A stretch of DNA of 64,000 nt, taken from positions 713,828 to 777,827 of the forward strand of contig CM034604.1 of assembly GCA_020091685.1 (NCBI GenBank), given 5' to 3'. Within the stretch, counting starts at the first letter, position 1, and the number at the start of each line of letters is the position of its first letter. Shown here piece after piece: positions 24,546 to 34,807 of the stretch. Source of the DNA: Lutjanus erythropterus. Taxonomy: Eukaryota > Chordata > Actinopteri > Lutjaniformes > Lutjanidae. The translations under genes and the position numbers were made by a program. The notes under the pieces are model-generated. The model was not told the DNA's origin, searched no databases, and saw only the letters and a list, made by a program, of their open reading frames with translations.

Positions 24546-25985
24546 GTCAACAGAAACAAAAAAAACCCAAACAGGCTCCACAACTTTCACCTGCTGTCCA
24601 AGCTGCCAGTGTGGCCTGAACATCACTGTCACATGAGCCTCTTGTTGTATATCTCTCTCTTAGTTGCCCTTGAATATTAAATCAATATGCAACAACCAAA
24701 TGCTTAAAAGTAGTCAGTTAATTTTAAGAGGCAGAGCAGAAAACAACTCTTGTATCTGTGAATAAACAAATAGAGATTCTGTTTGGTATTCATTCATTCT
24801 CCTAAGGGCTGGGCGATATGGCTTACAAATAATATCTCAATATTTTTGGACATTTCCTCTAAAATAATGTGCTGTTAATTATCAAATAGTGCAAACATAT
24901 TATGATCTGGGCAATGAGGACAAAATCAAGTATCACAACAGTTTTTGACCAAATACCTCAATATTGATATTATGACAACAAACAAACAAAAGCTCAGCTG
25001 GAGACCGAAACATATAAAGGATGTCAAGACAAACACATTGAATTTCAAACCTTCAAACTTCATTTTAAGCAAATGAACCATACTGAATCTGTTACATGTA
25101 ACAGAGACTATTGTGCTCTCACAAAATATTAACATAATAAGATTTTTGATAAATAACTATGTGGATATAAGGACAAAGTCAAGGTTGATAAAATGTCATG
25201 GATACCTTAGTGTTCCTTTTTTCATTTTGTGCTGCAACATTATTTTTAGTGAATATCAAAGCACTGAAAACTGCTGTACTGATGTGTAATAACTGTCTTT
25301 GGCCTAGGTTGGAGAGATCAAGGCTCATGCAGCAGAGTGGAAAGCAAATGTGCGAGCAGAGTTTCGGGAGACACGTCGGCGTATGAGCGTTGAGGTCCAC
25401 GACAAGCTGCAGCGAGCTGCCACCATCCGCAGCATGGAGCGACGGCAGCTGGGCCTGGATCAGCGTGCCGTGTCCCTGGACATGCTCTCCCCAGAGCGCC
25501 GTGCCATCTTCAACAGCCTGGACACCAACAGCTATAAGACCTCCTCCCAGGAGAGCATTGACACCAAGCTGAACAACCTGCGGGTTCGGGGCGCCGAGCA
25601 GTGCGAGCGGCGCTCCAACCACCAGACCACGTCTGAGGACAACATTTTCAACCGCCTAGGCTCCGTCACCAAGCTGGCCAAGCGCAACAGGAACCGGGAC
25701 CTGAAGAAAAACATCCCAGATGAGGCTCGGCGACCTCACAGCGAGGCCTACGGCTGCAGCACACCCACTTTCGATTGCAGCACACCCACTGCAGATGAAG
25801 GGAAAAGGAAGGACGATGGAGAGGAAGAGAATGAAGAGAAGGAATGCAACATGAGCTTGTCTGATTTTCCACTGTTTGTGGAAGCTTGCAAGCCACAGAA
25901 TGGATTTATTCCGGAGCAGACCAAAGAGAATGAGAGTGAGAAAATACTGAAAACAAACGAGCTGGATATTCAGATGGGCCCATAG
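13327..25985 (+). CDS. kcnk10: Two-pore-domain potassium channel TREK-2 (K2P10.1), 3' five exons, 5'-partial
   Basis: Seen: five exons (13,327-13,444; 14,548-14,708; 18,309-18,501; 23,835-23,977; 25,308-25,985) with GT/AG introns join in frame to 430 codons plus a TAG stop. They encode pore 1, membrane helices 2-4, pore 2 and the cytoplasmic tail. Exon phases match the known KCNK10 gene. Known: TREK-2 is a plasma-membrane background K+ channel opened by stretch, lipids, heat and pH. The tail blocks '[14 protein letters not shown]', '[13 protein letters not shown]' and '[15 protein letters not shown]' distinguish KCNK10 from KCNK2 and KCNK4. The pH-sensing His before WDLG and the PKA-type Ser in 'RRRMSVE' are kept. 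Missing: the N-terminus, helix 1 and most of the extracellular cap, which should lie upstream. Odd: pore 2 reads GIGD, not GFGD. Teleosts often have two copies (a and b); I cannot tell which this is. Confidence 0.95.
13445..14547. other. KCNK10 intron with a LINE remnant
   Basis: A 1.1-kb intron between the two pore-1 exons; it splits the first filter Gly codon. It contains a decayed LINE 3' end (13,625-13,970). Small open frames on both strands here have no domain. Confidence 0.85.
13625..13970 (+). pseudogene. LINE reverse-transcriptase C-terminal remnant (Rex1/L2-like)
   Basis: Broken frames translate to '[18 protein letters not shown]', then '[11 protein letters not shown]', then '[11 protein letters not shown]' in that order. 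This is the conserved C-terminal end of fish L2/Rex1-clade LINE polymerases, which reads as a 'HWLPV..RI.FK.L' block and ends with a 'RRLKTHLF'-type motif. Several stops and frame changes make it dead. Confidence 0.7.
14548..14708 (+). CDS. kcnk10: KCNK10 exon: selectivity filter 1 and membrane helix 2
   Basis: Acceptor 'ctcctccag' and donor 'CGG|gtgagt' bound 161 bp. The split Gly plus [11 protein letters not shown] completes the first filter (TIGYGN), followed by helix 2 '[20 protein letters not shown]' and the helical linker '[20 protein letters not shown]'. All filter residues are normal for TREK-2. It ends in phase 0, as in mammals. Confidence 0.95.
14709..18308. other. KCNK10 intron
   Basis: A 3.6-kb intron. 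Contents seen: a (TTAA)n run at about 15,525-15,548, a CT-rich and palindromic patch at about 16,220-16,262, an unassigned open frame with a hydrophobic stretch at 16,402-16,704, and nested repeats at 17,393-17,870. No gene supported. Confidence 0.8.
17393..17870 (+). repeat. Nested repeats: 'gggctgcgcaatat' element inside a 'ggtcttggtctc' element
   Basis: The outer repeat is recognisable on both sides as 'ttggtcttggtctcaacttg' (about 17,400-17,450) and 'tggtcttggtcttgacttag' (about 17,823-17,845). Between them lies an element with ends 'gggctgcgcaatatg' (17,464) and 'attgcgattaattgttcaga' (about 17,786-17,806), typical of the common fish 'gggctg.gcgatat' repeat. The insertion order is inferred from this layout. 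Confidence 0.5.
18309..18501 (+). CDS. kcnk10: KCNK10 exon: membrane helix 3, pore helix 2 and selectivity filter 2
   Basis: Acceptor 'tctctcacag' and donor 'G|gtgaga' bound 193 bp (start phase 0, end phase 1). It encodes the basic linker '[10 protein letters not shown]', helix 3 '[19 protein letters not shown]' and pore 2 '[20 protein letters not shown]' then IGDYVA. Odd: the filter reads T-V-G-Ile-G-D (ATA codon at 18,483-18,485), whereas TREK channels have Phe there. The linker starts NNHN, about two residues longer than the mammalian KKQV. Confidence 0.95.
18528..18958 (+). repeat. Full copy of the 'gcagctcta' percomorph MITE family
   Basis: It begins 'ctgcaacgaaccattatttt' and ends 'gttaaatggtgcagctctac', so the ends are short inverted copies (ctgcaac / gtgcag). 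The inside carries the family's ordered blocks: 'gattaatcaattaattg', 'tttcccaaagtccaatatga', 'gaaaccagaatattcacac', 'ttgactttgtttcttaaaaa'. It starts about 25 bp after a splice donor. Other copies: 4,690 (-), 10,205, 36,090 (-), 36,525, 40,076, 43,790. Confidence 0.7.
20457..20521. repeat. Perfect 11-bp stem hairpin
   Basis: 'agtgctgtgac' at 20,457-20,467 is exactly complementary in reverse to 'gtcacagcact' at 20,511-20,521, leaving a 43-nt loop that is itself partly palindromic ('aggccgag' / 'ggccaag' region). The function is unknown; it lies in an intron and may be part of an old repeat. Confidence 0.6.
21495..21600 (+). repeat. Segment shared with the hAT-like element at 51.5 kb
   Basis: The blocks 'atatggacagacgtgtcgac' and 'atgatataaaaaact' followed by 'tgatcatgaa' recur almost identically at about 51,911-51,960 inside the hAT element. 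No hAT ends are visible around this copy, so it is probably a fragment of a related element. Confidence 0.55.
22905..23030 (+). repeat. Interspersed repeat relic ('tttttggccataact' family)
   Basis: It contains 'aggtcacaggtgactgt', 'caaaacatgtttttggccat', 'aactgaagaattaattcgct' and 'cacaaaagtctaataggat', an ordered set common in fish genomes. A second, more diverged copy is at 27,165-27,360. Confidence 0.5.
23150..23398 (+). repeat. Interspersed repeat relic ending 'aacttttttggaatcaggg'
   Basis: The blocks 'caataaagttcatcaggttg', 'attgcattctgttttatgta' and 'tctcaacttttttggaatca' mark the 3' end of a common fish DNA-element repeat; 62,380-62,550 carries a diverged relative ('tcaagtcttttgttattggg'). 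Confidence 0.45.
23835..23977 (+). CDS. kcnk10: KCNK10 exon: membrane helix 4 and proximal tail
   Basis: Acceptor 'ctgatcag' and donor 'GAG|gtaagc' bound 143 bp. It encodes [12 protein letters not shown], helix 4 '[20 protein letters not shown]' and [15 protein letters not shown]. The charged KKTKEE segment just inside the membrane is the region through which phospholipids and internal pH act on TREK channels (known for the family). Two substitutions against the mammalian helix (Val to Gly, Ser to Asn) are visible. Confidence 0.95.
24492..24547. repeat. (TA)n/(TG)n microsatellite
   Basis: A compound run of TA and TG dinucleotides, about 55 bp. Confidence 0.85.
24806..25190 (+). repeat. 'gggctgggcgatatgg' interspersed repeat
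   Basis: It starts 'agggctgggcgatatggctt' and continues with 'aatatctcaatatttttgga' and 'accaaatacctcaatattga', a common fish DNA repeat. The right boundary is uncertain. The inner part of 17,464-17,806 belongs to the same broad type. Confidence 0.5.
25308..25985 (+). CDS. kcnk10: KCNK10 terminal exon: cytoplasmic regulatory tail
   Basis: Acceptor 'ttggcctag'; open to TAG at 25,983-25,985 (225 codons). The first 70 or so residues are strongly conserved with mammalian TREK-2: '[19 protein letters not shown]', then '[19 protein letters not shown]' with the PKA-type serine, then the '[13 protein letters not shown]' and 'SLDMLSPE' blocks, with 'SSQESID' and '[12 protein letters not shown]' further on. 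The distal part is divergent and contains a tandem 'CSTPT' pair and an acidic run. GC content and codon use are clearly higher than in the introns, as expected of a conserved exon. Confidence 0.96.
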   Translation, partial: VGEIKAHAAEWKANVRAEFRETRRRMSVEVHDKLQRAATIRSMERRQLGLDQRAVSLDMLSPERRAIFNSLDTNSYKTSSQESIDTKLNNLRVRGAEQCERRSNHQTTSEDNIFNRLGSVTKLAKRNRNRDLKKNIPDEARRPHSEAYGCSTPTFDCSTPTADEGKRKDDGEEENEEKECNMSLSDFPLFVEACKPQNGFIPEQTKENESEKILKTNELDIQMGP

Positions 25986-26435
25986 ACAGTGTTCTCCTAC
26001 ATGAGGAGGTTTTAACTCCCACCGTTAGTGCCTTAGGTCTCCCTTATTCCTGTGTGTGCTTAAGCAGGGACACATGTCCCTTTGTGCTATAAACTGTAAT
26101 TTCACATATTCACTGTGCCCTATGGATCTGATTGACACACATTGTGTTGTATAGATGCAAGAACAGGAGGGATTTCTGCAACTGTGCTATGCCAAATGAT
26201 GGTCATATTTTAAGAAAGTAGTCAGCTAATAGGTGTTTAAATGATAACAACTCTTGTCATAGATTCACAGGTTTGGCCATGATTTCTCTCAGTAACAACA
26301 ACATTGTACTCAACTAAAGTGAGTGCTGAGATCCAGGTACATAATCTCTATGAGCGACAGAGGGAAGGCAAAGCTGTTCCCTCATATTTGTTCACTCAAT
26401 ATTCCTATATTAAGCTAGCCTCACTGAGGATGTCC

Positions 26436-26882
26436 AGTTTAAGTGAATGCTAAATTTAGAATATTTTCAACACTACTTTGTTGTCAGACATCTTTTTCTG
26501 ATGGAATACTGCCATTATCTAAGCCAAATATCACTCTCTCCAAACTAACCAAACTTTATCTGGCAGACAGTTGGAGTTGTTGGTTTACTGCTGCCTTGAT
26601 CATTTAGTTTGTCTGTGTTATTGTGTGACTTCAGTGTTTTGAAAGGTTAATTCAGCTTCACCAAAGTCACACAATAACACAAACAAACTAATAGACTGAG
26701 GCAGTAGTACACCCACAACTCCTGTGTACTGAGGGGTAAAATGACTGATTTTGGCCATGGAGTTTGATTGATTTTGAGAGTGCAATATTTGGCTTATATG
26801 TCAGTGGTTTCCCATCAGAAGAGGTTGTCTGAAAGCAACGTAAAAACCTGAAAACATTCTAAATATAGTGTACACTTAAACT
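26436..26882. repeat. Foldback (near-perfectly palindromic) MITE
   Basis: Two arms of roughly 200 bp are inverted copies around a loop at about 26,630-26,662. Matching pairs seen, from outside in: 'agtttaagtg..' / '..cacttaaact'; 'tttagaatattttca' / 'tgaaaacattctaaa'; 'aagccaaatatcactctc' / 'gagagtgcaatatttggctt'; 'tttgtctgtgttattgtgtg' / 'cacacaataacacaaacaaa'. The element has no coding capacity. It lies 450 bp after the KCNK10 stop, so it may be in the 3' UTR and would form a long RNA hairpin if transcribed. Confidence 0.8.
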
Positions 26883-27164
26883 AATATTATTTTTTTTAGA
26901 TGGGCCTTTTTTTTAAATAGATAAAATGCCTTTTGTCACTGACCCTGTCCACAACAGCATATTGTTTTACTTCTGTGCGGGTGCCCCTCTCTGTTTTTCC
27001 AAGCTCGACCACCATCTACTGCAGGTCCAATACATTGCCCATAAGTGTAATAAGAACCTTCACATCAAATAATTGGAACTATTCCTTTAATACATCCGGT
27101 TGGGTTGGGTTTTTTTTGTTTAGTTTGTTTGTTCTGGCCTTCGTGCCAGAGACAGCCAGTGTTA

Positions 27165-27360
27165 TGTTTTTGGGTCTTGCGTCCGTCCATCCCATTCTTA
27201 TGAATGTGATATCTCACCAACACTTTGGGGAACTTTTTCTTTAAATTTGGCACAAATGTCCACTTGGACTGAAGGATGAACCGATTAAACTAGTGTGGTC
27301 AGAGGTCACTGTCACCTCATAAAACACATTTTTGACCATAACTAAATAATTCATACACTT
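27165..27360 (+). repeat. Interspersed repeat relic ('tttttgaccataact' family)
   Basis: The blocks 'gaatgtgatatctcaccaac', 'tttggcacaaatgtccactt' and 'aggtcactgtcacctcataa' match the family also seen at 22,905-23,030. Confidence 0.5.
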
Positions 27361-27691
27361 ATTATTTTAGGCTTGTTGACTAGGAAGACCAGTTTTATGT
27401 TTCTTGCCTCGTTGGACTTTGCTGTAGTGATGTCGGCACAGGCCCAAGATTTCAGCAGTTAACTGAGTGAGTGCAATGTGTGATCACCACTGATAAAAAA
27501 TATGGCCAAAACAATGTTATTTTCAGATTTATTACGACGAGACTAAAGTTCTAATAAATCTGGAATCATCCTGGAGGCTGTTAGATGTGTTAGCTTTACA
27601 AGCTGTCAGCAGGACAGTTGGGATTCACACTGGTGTGACAATGCAGAATAAAAAAATAACAGAAAATAGAGAAATTCAATAAATGAAAACT

Positions 27692-28294
27692 TATGGGATA
27701 GTTCACCCAAAAATGAAAATTCAGCCATTATCTACTCGCCCTCATGCCGATTAAATGTCAGGTTTAGTTTTTTACTGCTGGAGTTTCACAGGAAACAGAG
27801 TTGCAGAATCTTCCAAACAATATAAGTGAATGGTAACCAGTTTTCACAGTAAAAAACAACAGAGTAAAAACATAAAATGCCTCCATACTGCTCGTCTGCC
27901 GTACTCCAAGTCTCCTAAAGCTCCAACATGTCAAGTTGACTAAAAAATGTTATTGACACCATGTTTTTAGTCTGAATCTTCACTGTGGGTCCTTAGCTTG
28001 GAGCCACATTCATGTGCATATGCACACTATTTGAACTGGGTGTGTGTGGTCTGACGTTGTCCAAACAGCATATTGAGTCTTTAGGAGACTTGGATTACAC
28101 CAGACGAGCAGTTTGGAGGCATTTTATGTTTTTCCAGTCTTTTCTTACTTTTGAAAACTGGTCACCATTCACTTCCATTGTTTAGGAGATTCTGCAACAC
28201 TGTTTTCCTGTGAAACTCCAACAATGTTTTGTGGACTAACGAAAGGTGAGTAGATAATGACTGAATTTTCATTTTTGGGTGAAGTCTTCCTTTA
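27692..28294. repeat. TTAA-type foldback MITE, full copy
   Basis: The left end 'gggatagttcacccaaaaat' is an inverted copy of the right end 'catttttgggtgaagtcttc', and the arms stay paired inward ('ctggagtttcacaggaaac' / 'gttttcctgtgaaactccaa'; 'cataaaatgcctccatact' / 'ggaggcattttatgttttt'). The right end is followed by TTAA, and the half copy at 37,440 is preceded by it, suggesting a TTAA target as in piggyBac or Kolobok elements. Half copies: 5,235, 33,529, 37,443. Confidence 0.8.
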
Positions 28295-30337
28295 ATGGAC
28301 ACCAAAGAGATGATTGGAAGTATTTAAATGAGGTCAGACATGTGCACATGGACCTCTAACTCGGTGCTGTGACTCCATACATGGTTAAAGTCAGAACAAG
28401 AAGATCAGTATTACACAGAAATAATGAGAAACAGAAGAAAAAAAGCTGCTGTAGAAGAGAACAGTAACACATGAGAGAAGCTTGATTTCAATGTAACACT
28501 TCCACTATGTGTTTGTTGTCATGCTGTTTTACATGTTGCCTATTGAATCTTCAAATGTGCATTTAAATGTGAATGAAAATGACGCAGAACATCCCACATG
28601 TTGTCTGTGCATGGTCCCTGAGCTAAGCTGTTGTCTAAGTACAATGTCCAAAAATACTACCTACATCATGACCTCTTTGAACACTATCTCAGGGCTTGTT
28701 GTCCTAATGTTTGTTGTTGACATTGTCTAATAAGTGCTGCATTCACACTTTGAGAGGATGAGGGAACAATGACTGCACCTGCGCTCTATGGAAATGAATG
28801 GAAGATAAGCCATAATGTCAGAAGAGGGACTGTTCCATAATGTACACGGAACACCAGTAAAGGGATTGATGGATGGCTTTGAGGTTATAAAGCGCACTGC
28901 TGTTACTTGTTGTTGTTACTCAAGCATATCCTGTCTGTCGCTGGATCACCAGAGAGTTCCTTAAGGGACATTTTGGAGCTTTGATCTGGGCTTCTTCCTC
29001 ATCTACAACCTGGAAAATCCACATTTGAACAAAGCATAAGGTGCCTGGATGGACTTGAGTTGGTGACCACCACAGCTCACATGCTTGATAGGCTGAGACA
29101 GCTCTCAATCAAGCAAACATGCTCCAAAACATACTTCTCTAGAAGCCTTAATACCTCTTTGATGGATTCTCAAACTCAGCCTGATGACGCACAGAAGAGA
29201 AATTAGCGCCTGAGAACCAAACTTCATGTAACACGAACTGTGTTCCTGCAGACAAGCTTGGACTTTTTCAATGGAATTCTATGCAGCTGGAGACTTTTTG
29301 CAGCCAGCACCTAGTGGCCGTTGGTGGTACTGCATCTTAAGGCACTTCGGGATCAGCTGCTGCATTCAGCCGTGGTGTTGGCTGCCTGAGCGTATCATGT
29401 CATTCCCACAGAGTACAATACATTTTCATACTCGCCGTGTACCATTGAGGAAAATGACACCACATGCATAAACACCTGTGAACTGTGCCACTGATTGTAT
29501 TCCAGTGATATTATGATGCTCACATTGTCTTTTTCATGTGCACTCCCCAGCCTCATGTTAATGTAATCACTGTGTATGCACACTATCTGTCTGATCCTGC
29601 TGTTCACATTATTAAGTGAAGCTCTAGGCTAGTGTGAATGCAACACAAAGCAAGGACTACATGTGTTTTAAAAATGCTTCTAAGAACTACAAAAATGTCA
29701 AAGCTTAAAAAGAAAACTAAGACATGGAACAAAAAAGGCATGCTATATTGCAAAACTATATTAAGATGTATATGGTGTTGATTGTATACCACCACATGCT
29801 TCAGAGGATGATGCTTACCATGTTTTTTAACTGCCTGTGTTCAGACCCACAGGCAGCATGTGCTCTGTACTTGGACGTTGCTCACAGTATCTTTTGTGCA
29901 GCCATTACATTAAATGTAGTGATTGCCTTTTGGAAATCACAGAATTGAGTGCTATTTCTGAGTGTGTGGAAGTGCATTTCAAGGTCCTGGAGGTGGTTTG
30001 GAGTCTCATGTACATCTATCTGTCAGATCTACTATCAGTGGCCTCTATCCGGACGGAAAGAGGACAGATCAGTTTCATGGTCACTGCCTGTGACCTCTGC
30101 CACGCCGAAATTATCCCGTTTTTAGCTCTTCTTTCCTGTGTCTACCTCTGAAAACTCCTGAAAGAACGTTCACAGAACTGTATCCCCTTCAGACGTGCTT
30201 CAGATTGTTTCGATGGCTGAAACAGGTCAACATGAGCAAGGTGAAATTGTTCCTCAAAGGTTCTGAGGGGAAACAGAATTGTGTAAGAATTCAACTTGAA
30301 CTTTGAAGAATCTTTACATTCAAATACATACATTATT

Positions 30338-30580
30338 CTTTTTCATTATTGTCCATGCACTTTGGTGAGACCCTAAAACAGCAGCATCATATGCATGACA
30401 GCAGGCACGTCACTTTCTTGTAATCAGAATAATGGGTGAAAACAAGCGCTATATAAGTGCCAGTGCAAAACTGAAAAACTAGTGTGACCATCTCTAAAAA
30501 CTGCTGCATTGCATTTTACATGTTAAACAATAAAAGAAAACCAGAAATCTCACCAAAGTGTAATGGACAATAAAAAAAGA
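30338..30580. repeat. Small inverted-repeat element
   Basis: The left arm 'ttattgtccatgcactttgg' with 'tgaga' (30,338-30,370) and the right arm 'tctcaccaaagtgtaatgga' with 'caataaa' (30,548-30,580) are about 32-bp inverted copies separated by about 180 bp. The centre is not paired. It is consistent with a short MITE; no target duplication identified. Confidence 0.55.
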
Positions 30581-32611
30581 GATGTGTGGCTTCAGACCAT
30601 CCACAGAGGAGATAAAAATGATAAACTGTGGGAGCGACCAGTCAATAGATGTACATCTGTGGCAAACACATTAACACAAGTTGCCAGTGGGGAACCATGG
30701 CCAAAGGATCTGGGACTTCAGTTCGGCCAAAACTTAGCAAGACATTAAAAATGCGGCAAAATGGAAAAGATTTTGCTGGAATAAGTGGCAGGCAGCAGGT
30801 AGCTTGTGACGTGTTTGCAGTGTGTAGTTGCAACATTAAAAAAAACAGTAGAGGGCAGCAAACACCACACATAGTAAAAATAAAGCAGTAAACCTTTTAT
30901 TTCTGAAGTGATGTTGACAGAAAATGAGGGTTGACTTATAATTTGAATTGAGAATAGCCTGATAATTAAAAGAAATTAATTGAATATAATATATTTTAAA
31001 AAAAAAACATTTGAAATACTGATATAGAAGGTCCTCAGGGTTCCACTTTGGTTAATGATGTTACTAAATAAATGATGTGTGTGGCAACTGGGGCTGTAGA
31101 TTGAAAGGAAAAAGCAAAAAAGCAGGTTCAATATTTATGTTAGTGGGTCAGAAATCTACTTACCAAAAGTCTATTTGTACTGAACTGTAGAGTTAAACTA
31201 TTAAACTGTTATTCAGAATTTCTGTCTTCAGGACTTTTTGGGTGGACCTGAAACATGACGGAGCCAAAGTCCCCCAACACTATCTAACACGAACCGACAC
31301 ATGAATGACACCACCTCCCCCTTCCTTCACCATCCTTAACAGTCAGTTACAAACCTATAGACTCAGTTCACTTCAGCTCACTTCAGTTCCAACAACCTGA
31401 CACAGAAAAAAGAAACATTCTGTCACTGTCCTTTGGCTCTGGTGGCTCAGACATGTCTGGACATGTCCAATAAAGCTGCTACACAGAGCGTCCATGTTTC
31501 AGGTTGTTTTTAGGTTGTAGTGGTGTTTGACACTGAGACAGCAGAGTGGACACACCCCCAGTGTTTCAGAGCAGAAAAAATGGATTATTTTTTCCTGATT
31601 TTTGAGGCCCAATATTAAACATTTAGCTGAATGCTGAACTCAGAACACACATTTATAGTCGTTTTACACAAACTTAAATGGCCCTGTTTAATCAAGGCCT
31701 GCAACATAAATAAAAGTGAGAAATTAGTGAAACTTGCCAGTTTTTCCAGTGTCCAATGTGATGTCTTTAAATATTTTGTCTAATTTCCTAATAATAATAT
31801 TTCTTTCTCTAATAATATTAATTTAATAATATTTCATGAAGAACTGACAGCATGCACATATGTATACACAAATTGTATGATCATAATCTCCAAAAGTGCT
31901 CCATGTTACTGCCAGGCTTTATTACATTATTATATATTATATATTACAGTTTTCTGTAGTAATGCTTTGCATTGAGAAAAAACACAAATAAAAGTTAAAC
32001 GAGTCTGGATGTGCAAATGTTTGAGGAGACACATCAACACAGGTTGTTTATTCTTCAGCCAGAACAGGAGGTGAGATTTGAACTGTGCCTCTGTGAACAG
32101 TGCTGCTGGCTAACATTAGCCTGAAGAACTGAAAGTTTGCCGCTGCTCAGCTGCTCCGTCTTCTTATACTGCCTGTCTTCTGTCCCTTGTGTGTTGTTTT
32201 TTTTTGTTGGTTTTTTTTTTTGTGTGTGTGTGTATGTGCCCCTGATTATGGCCTGTTGCTGAATATTACTGTCTGTGTCACTGTGTTCATGATGTGACCA
32301 TCATGTGAGACTTGCATGTAAATTTGACTGGTACAGAATTGGATATTTGACACTGACAGGTCAATCACTGCATTAATACTTTAATTTTAGTTTACTGGGC
32401 AAGTGAGATGGTAGATTTACTTGATATTTTATTTGCCCCAGGGATATAGGTTTGGAGCAGGCAGTCCTTACTGCTGAGCCCTGCAGTGGTGCTGAGCATG
32501 ACTCAGACTCAACACATTGTCCATTCAGGTCTGCACTGCACTGAAGCATGACGTTCACTCATTTACTGCTGCCACCACCTTCCACCTTCTCCTCCCCTGT
32601 CTCTGTCAAAC

Positions 32612-32612
32612 A

Positions 32613-32684
<72 letters not shown>
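32612..32684. repeat. (CT)n(CA)n microsatellite
   Basis: A compound CT then CA run of about 70 bp. It makes spurious His/Thr-repeat open frames on the + strand. Confidence 0.95.
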
Positions 32685-32687
<3 letters not shown>

Positions 32688-33528
32688 GCTACAGTGGAGC
32701 TGTGCAGCCCAGCAACAGCTCAGCTGCTTGGTGATCAAAGAGGGTCAAAACAGCTGAAATCCTGTGGAACCATGGGCACCATTCCTTTTCTACAGAGTGC
32801 AGCCAAATATTAGGCTAAAAAAAAAGACAGTACAGATGAGGGATACTCAACATGATCCGCTCAGGGGCCACATTTGCAAAACAAGATGAAGGCCTTGTTA
32901 ATAAACAAACATAAATAATAATAATGAATGAATAAACATTAGAAGGCCCTTAGCTCATCTTTCTTTAAAATTCTTTGTTTTCTGACTTGGTAACTTATTA
33001 ATTGAACTTGGTGAAAAGACTGACAGATAAATCAGATGTTTTACTGCATTTAATAAGTGGAACTGCATTTTAGTTGTCAATACCTTTGTAATATTTTAAA
33101 GACTTTATAACATTAAACAGCTGGATTCTTTTCCATCCTGCAATCACTGAAAAGCATTTAAGCTTTTTTTTTTTTTTTTAGAATGAATTATCCTCATTTC
33201 TGCATAACTTTTGCTCCTCTTCAGCTGATTGCCATCTGCCCAGCAGAGCTCACTGCCTGATTCCACTGTACTTTGAACAGGTCTGAGAGGCCATCAAGCA
33301 ATTCAGACTTTTTTATCCATACAAAACTGACTATTTGTTTTCATTGTGGATTAGAAAATAGTAGGGGGCAGATTTAATTATCACTGGTATAGACCTACAC
33401 AAGCAGGCTACTAATTTGTTCACTGTTCAGATGTTTGTGTGTGTAGCAGGATCAGGCAGCACTCAGTCTTGACAGCTGGGCTGCTTTACTGCTTGATTTG
33501 GTGGTTTGGAACAGGTTCTGGTCAGTGA

Positions 33529-33905
33529 TTGAAGGGATAGTTCAGCCGAAAATGAAAAGTCAGTCATTATCTACTCACCCTCGTGCCAACTGAAGGTCAG
33601 GTTTATTTTGTTAGTCCACAAAACACTGCCGGAGTTTCACAGGAAAACAGTGTTACAGAATCTCCCAAATAATGGAAGTGAATGGTGGCCACTTTTCAAA
33701 CAGAAAAAAACAGAATAAAAACATAAAATGCCTCCATACTGCTCGTCTGGTGTAATCCAAGTCTTATTAAGTCCTGTCATGTTGCACACCATCACACCAC
33801 ACACACCCAGTTCAGACAGTGTGTGTGCACGTGAACGTGGCTCCAAGCTAAACATCTACAGTGAAGATTCAGACTAAAACACGGTGTAAATAACATTTTT
33901 TTAGT
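33529..33905 (+). repeat. Left half of the TTAA-type foldback MITE
   Basis: It starts 'agggatagttcagccgaaaa' and follows the left arm of 27,692-28,294 block by block ('ggagtttcacaggaaaacag', 'aaaatgcctccatactgctc', 'gtgtaaataacattttttta'). Confidence 0.7.
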
Positions 33906-34039
33906 CAACTTGGTATTAATGTGTGCTGCTGTAGCATTTTGTGTTGTTTTTCAGTTGTACGCCCTTGTTTTCATTGGTCTGTTTGTGATCAGATCATTTG
34001 ATTGGCTACTTAAATGCAGTTGAAAGGTTTGGATATAAT

Positions 34040-34152
34040 TCAAATTGTACAGTACTATGGGTTTAAAAGTAACTAAGTAGATTTCATCATTACACAAGTA
34101 AAAGTACATTTACAGTAATTTGAGTATTTGTAATTAGTTACTTCCACCCCTG
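34040..34152 (+). repeat. Interspersed repeat fragment ('gtaactaagtagatt' family)
   Basis: It shares 'ttaaaagtaactaagtagat' and the end 'acagtaatttgagtatttg', 'ttacttccacccctg' with 38,555-38,730. Probably the 3' end of a common fish DNA repeat. Confidence 0.5.
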
Positions 34153-34807
34153 TTTATACTTTTGAACTGGCAAAAACCTCTGACACTAGGACGAAGTATC
34201 TGGAAATGCTGCTCTAATCTATTACCCTTTTTACAGAGAGATCCTGCAATATCACTGCAACGAAGGCTCACCTCTACACTGAACCAAACAACACCAGATC
34301 AGTGTGTGATTTCATACAGCCTGCTGGCATTGTGGAATCAAAAGAGGCGTGATGTAACACAGCAGCACACTGTTCAAAAAGTGACTCTGCTCCTCAGCTC
34401 TTTTCTAATCACACAGCTGATAACCTCGTGAATTTATAATATAAAGCTTTTGTGTGTTCCTGGATAAAGAGAGCATCACTTCCTCTGCAACACTTCAGTT
34501 AAAAAGATCATCTTGTGTGATCAACTGTGGGGAGAGATATCTCTCCTGTCTGTGTGAGTGTGAGTGTGTGTGTCTGCATACAGCTCTATGTCAGCTGGAT
34601 TAAGTGCCCACTTATCTCTCCCTCTCTCTCTGCTTAAACTCAGCTGACAAATATGTGGAGTATGTATGTAATTAAAAAACACAATCACAACAAACAGCAG
34701 TAAACATGTAACTCAACTGCATCATGTCCTGTGCAGCCCTGTGGGTTTATCCTTTCACATGTCGATTCAGCTCTGATACTTCCTCTACTAGCAGATCAGA
34801 TCATAGG

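Larger units (their letters stand above)
23978..25307. other. KCNK10 last intron
   Basis: A 1.3-kb intron with a TA/TG microsatellite (24,492-24,547) and a 'gggctgggcgatatgg' repeat copy (24,806) that runs to within about 120 bp of the terminal exon. No gene supported. Confidence 0.8.

Noticed and set aside
25179-25622. 147-codon minus-strand frame over the KCNK10 terminal exon
   Set aside because: Antisense shadow of the conserved channel tail.
29271-30151. Cluster of short plus-strand frames 3-4 kb after KCNK10 as a separate gene
   Set aside because: No conserved domain or consistent splice structure; may be 3' UTR or intergenic.
32517-32813. 98-codon frame with a His/Thr repeat
   Set aside because: It is the translation of the (CT)n(CA)n microsatellite.
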